The notes under the pieces are model-generated. The model was given only the letters and a program-made list of their open reading frames with translations. It did no database searches and was not told where the DNA came from. The position numbers were made by a program, and so were the translations under genes. From Promethearchaeota archaeon (lineage in GTDB: Archaea > Asgardarchaeota > Lokiarchaeia > Sigyniarchaeales > SOKP01), in the NCBI GenBank assembly GCA_019057865.1, contig JAHLWP010000010.1, positions 82,163-118,085 of the forward strand: DNA of 35,923 bases, given 5' to 3'. This document shows positions 34,536 through 35,923 of this stretch, piece after piece (positions within the stretch are counted from its first letter, which is position 1; each line of letters opens with the position of its first letter).

Positions 34536-35732
34536 TCACCTCATAGGTTCTTTTCCTAATATTAGTATTTCTGTCCAAAGTGAACCGCCAAATCCCATTG
34601 CTAAAGCATTTTCTGCATCAGGTACTTGACGTTTTTCACCTCTGCCCATTACTTGAGTTGCTGCCTCAGCTACTCGAATTAATGCTGTAGCACCTATAGG
34701 ATTAGTACTCAATACACCTCCCGATGGATTAACTGGTAATTCTCCACTCATTTCAGTAATTCCCTCATCTAACAACTTCCCTCCTTCACCAAATTTAGCA
34801 AATCCTAGGGCTTCTGTCCATGCTAATTCGCTCCAACTTGTGGGTTCATATATTTCAGCGACATCTAAATCTTTTATTGGATTAGTGATTCCTGCTTTTT
34901 TATAAGCTTTCTTTGAAGCAATCGTAGCTGTAGGGAGATTATACATTGCATCATCAGTCCCAAAGGTATAATAATGAGCAGTTTCTAAGGCTTTAAACCA
35001 TGCCGGATTATCTGTTATCTTCTTAGCTTCTTCTTTATTTGCATAAATTAGAGCACATGCTCCTTCACTCTGTGGACAGCAATCATGTAATCTTAATGGA
35101 TATGATATCATCTGTGAACTCATAACATAATCTACAGTAATATCAGGCATTTGTAGATGTGCAAATGGATTATTAGCGGCATTACGACGATTTTTTACAG
35201 TAACTTTTGCTGCTTGTTCTGGTGTTGCGCCATATTTATCTTGATACATAGATGCCATAAGGGCTAGTGGACCGAGAGCACCAGCTAAAGATGGTCTTTC
35301 CCATACCGGATCAAATGCTGTTATTATACCGGTAGTAGCTCCACCTTCTTTTAATTTTTCCCAACCAACAACTAAAACCTTGTTATAAATTCCTGAGGCA
35401 ACATTGTGATAACCACATATAGCTAAGGAACTACCCGTTGTGCCACCTGTTGCAACCTTAACTACAGGTTTTAAATATCCAGGAGCTCCTTCAATTCCAC
35501 AGAATAATTCAGAGAAATTAATTCCTTCAAAATGGTCCATTTAGTATTTAATCTCGAGATGAAATTAAATATTACCAATGACGATCGCATCAATCTCTTT
35601 AGGTTCAAGTTGAGCATCATCAAGAGCCATCTTTACGGCTTCGTATACCATCTCAGGGATATTAACATCTCTTCTCTTACTCCTAAATTTAGTCTGACCT
35701 ATGCCGACTACGGCTACATCATGTCTCGGCGT
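34536..35732 (-). CDS. Thiolase-like protein (SCPx/Ltp2-like) interrupted by a 30-nt BHB intron
   Basis: Exon 1 (35732-35571, 54 codons) holds the thiolase N-terminus (HDVAVVGIGQTKF...AIVIGN). Exon 2 (35540-34536, 334 aa) continues MDHFEGINF. Joined, they give 388 aa, the family length. The 30 nt between contain two in-frame TAA. Exon 1 has no ATG/GTG/TTG; ACG 35732-35730 lies 9 nt after a strong SD (35741-35748) at the expected N-terminus. The nucleophile Cys is replaced (ATGGTTGSS, about residues 84-92), the GHP His reads TNP, and the last Cys region reads GFGGSLW, so it is not a classical thiolase. Lack of these residues plus DUF35 partners resembles Ltp2-ChsH2 type aldolases. If unspliced, the second half alone would lack the first strand. 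Confidence 0.82.
35541..35570 (-). other. Putative pre-mRNA BHB intron in the thiolase-like gene
   Basis: On the transcript: GGTA (35576-35573) pairs with TACT (35546-35543) as the central 4-bp helix (one G-U). The 3-nt bulges are AT|A (35572-35570) and AA|A (35542-35540); the intron stem TTTAAT/ATTAAA (35569-35564 with 35552-35547) closes an 11-nt loop. The outer helix is only GTC/GAC with an internal loop. Cutting after the second nucleotide of each bulge yields GGT-AAT-ATG-GAC, the conserved thiolase frame. Confidence 0.7.
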
Positions 35733-35740
35733 TTTAAATT

Positions 35741-35748
35741 CCCTCCTT
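35741..35748 (-). promoter_or_regulatory. Strong Shine-Dalgarno AAGGAGGG of the thiolase-like gene
   Basis: It is fully complementary to the 16S 3' end core and lies 9 nt before ACG 35732. No ATG, GTG or TTG in the thiolase frame lies within normal distance, so this SD is what points to ACG as start. Confidence 0.6.
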
Positions 35749-35762
35749 ACTGTTATTATTAA

Positions 35763-35837
35763 AGTCTATTTTTATTTTCATATTTTCTTATTAAATCGTT
35801 CGTGTATTTAATACTTATTATATTGTCAAAATAGACT
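35763..35837. repeat. 10-bp inverted repeat AGTCTATTTT/AAAATAGACT upstream of the thiolase operon
   Basis: The left arm is 35763-35772 and the right arm 35828-35837, a perfect match with 55 nt between. It brackets the region where the operon promoter must lie, so it may be a looping operator. The remaining bases to 35923 are T-rich without a supported gene. Confidence 0.4.
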
Positions 35838-35923
35838 ATTCGATTTTTTTGTCTAATTCTTTTTTTTCTATATTAGTATTCAAGTATTTATTTTTTTTTC
35901 TATTAATTTCCGTGGTCGGAAAG

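Noticed and set aside
35773..35785. Possible small ORF on the minus strand (MKIKIDFNN...) overlapping the SD of the thiolase-like gene
   Set aside because: About 15 codons, low complexity, and its stop lies just before the thiolase exon. It could be a leader peptide, but there is no independent support.
1..35923. CRISPR array, IS element, prophage or rRNA genes
   Set aside because: No regularly spaced repeats, transposase, terminal inverted repeats with target duplications, phage structural genes or rRNA sequence were found.

Overview
The window is about 36 kb of AT-rich archaeal chromosome. Archaeal CODH/ACS subunits, a B-family DNA polymerase, a tetraether-lipid synthase homologue, Mre11, TATA-box promoters close to start codons, mixed Shine-Dalgarno and leaderless starts, and a tRNA with bulge-helix-bulge (BHB) introns all point to Archaea. 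The gene mix and base composition fit a Lokiarchaeia-like Asgard or another low-GC uncultivated lineage. That placement is an inference from gene content only.

Layout. 1-3100: a decayed accessory stretch with a partial gene at the left edge, a TPR-like remnant, two tiny Cys-rich ORFs and the 5'-truncated specificity half of a Type IIG-like restriction-modification enzyme. 3111-5410: an ABC-2 type exporter operon (ATPase, permease, anchored protein); its second and third genes have no ATG/GTG/TTG at the expected N-terminus but have SD + ATT. 5809-7357: secreted or anchored proteins of unknown role. 7394-9854: a CooT-like protein divergent from cdhB-cdhC (Wood-Ljungdahl CODH/ACS). 10038-12521: small membrane/zinc-ribbon genes mixed with pseudogene debris. 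12688-18319: NMN-adenylyltransferase-like protein, Mre11, membrane PHP phosphoesterase, an epoxide-hydrolase-like enzyme and small unknowns. 18659-21112: a SAP/SWIM protein and nicotinate phosphoribosyltransferase, so two NAD-salvage steps lie in the window. 21505-24708: tetraether synthase homologue (Tes), a 95-aa partner and a dolichol-kinase-like membrane enzyme, a likely lipid block. 24931-29397: a free-standing Hint/LAGLIDADG (intein-like) gene convergent with an intein-free polB. 30202-30332: tRNA-Thr(TGT) with two non-canonical introns. 30525-33534: overlapping phosphodiesterase and 5'-nucleotidase-like genes. 33572-35732 (minus): a thiolase-like gene followed by two tandem DUF35 genes.

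The most striking observation is in the thiolase-like gene. A 30-nt insertion with two in-frame stops splits it. The insertion folds into a BHB whose canonical cut sites (between nucleotides 2 and 3 of each 3-nt bulge) rejoin the conserved thiolase frame exactly. This looks like a protein-coding (pre-mRNA) archaeal intron removed by the tRNA splicing endonuclease, and two introns of nearly the same size (29 and 30 nt) sit in the tRNA-Thr of the same window. The same thiolase lacks the usual Cys/His/Cys catalytic residues and appears to start at ACG behind a strong SD. Non-AUG starts therefore recur in this window.
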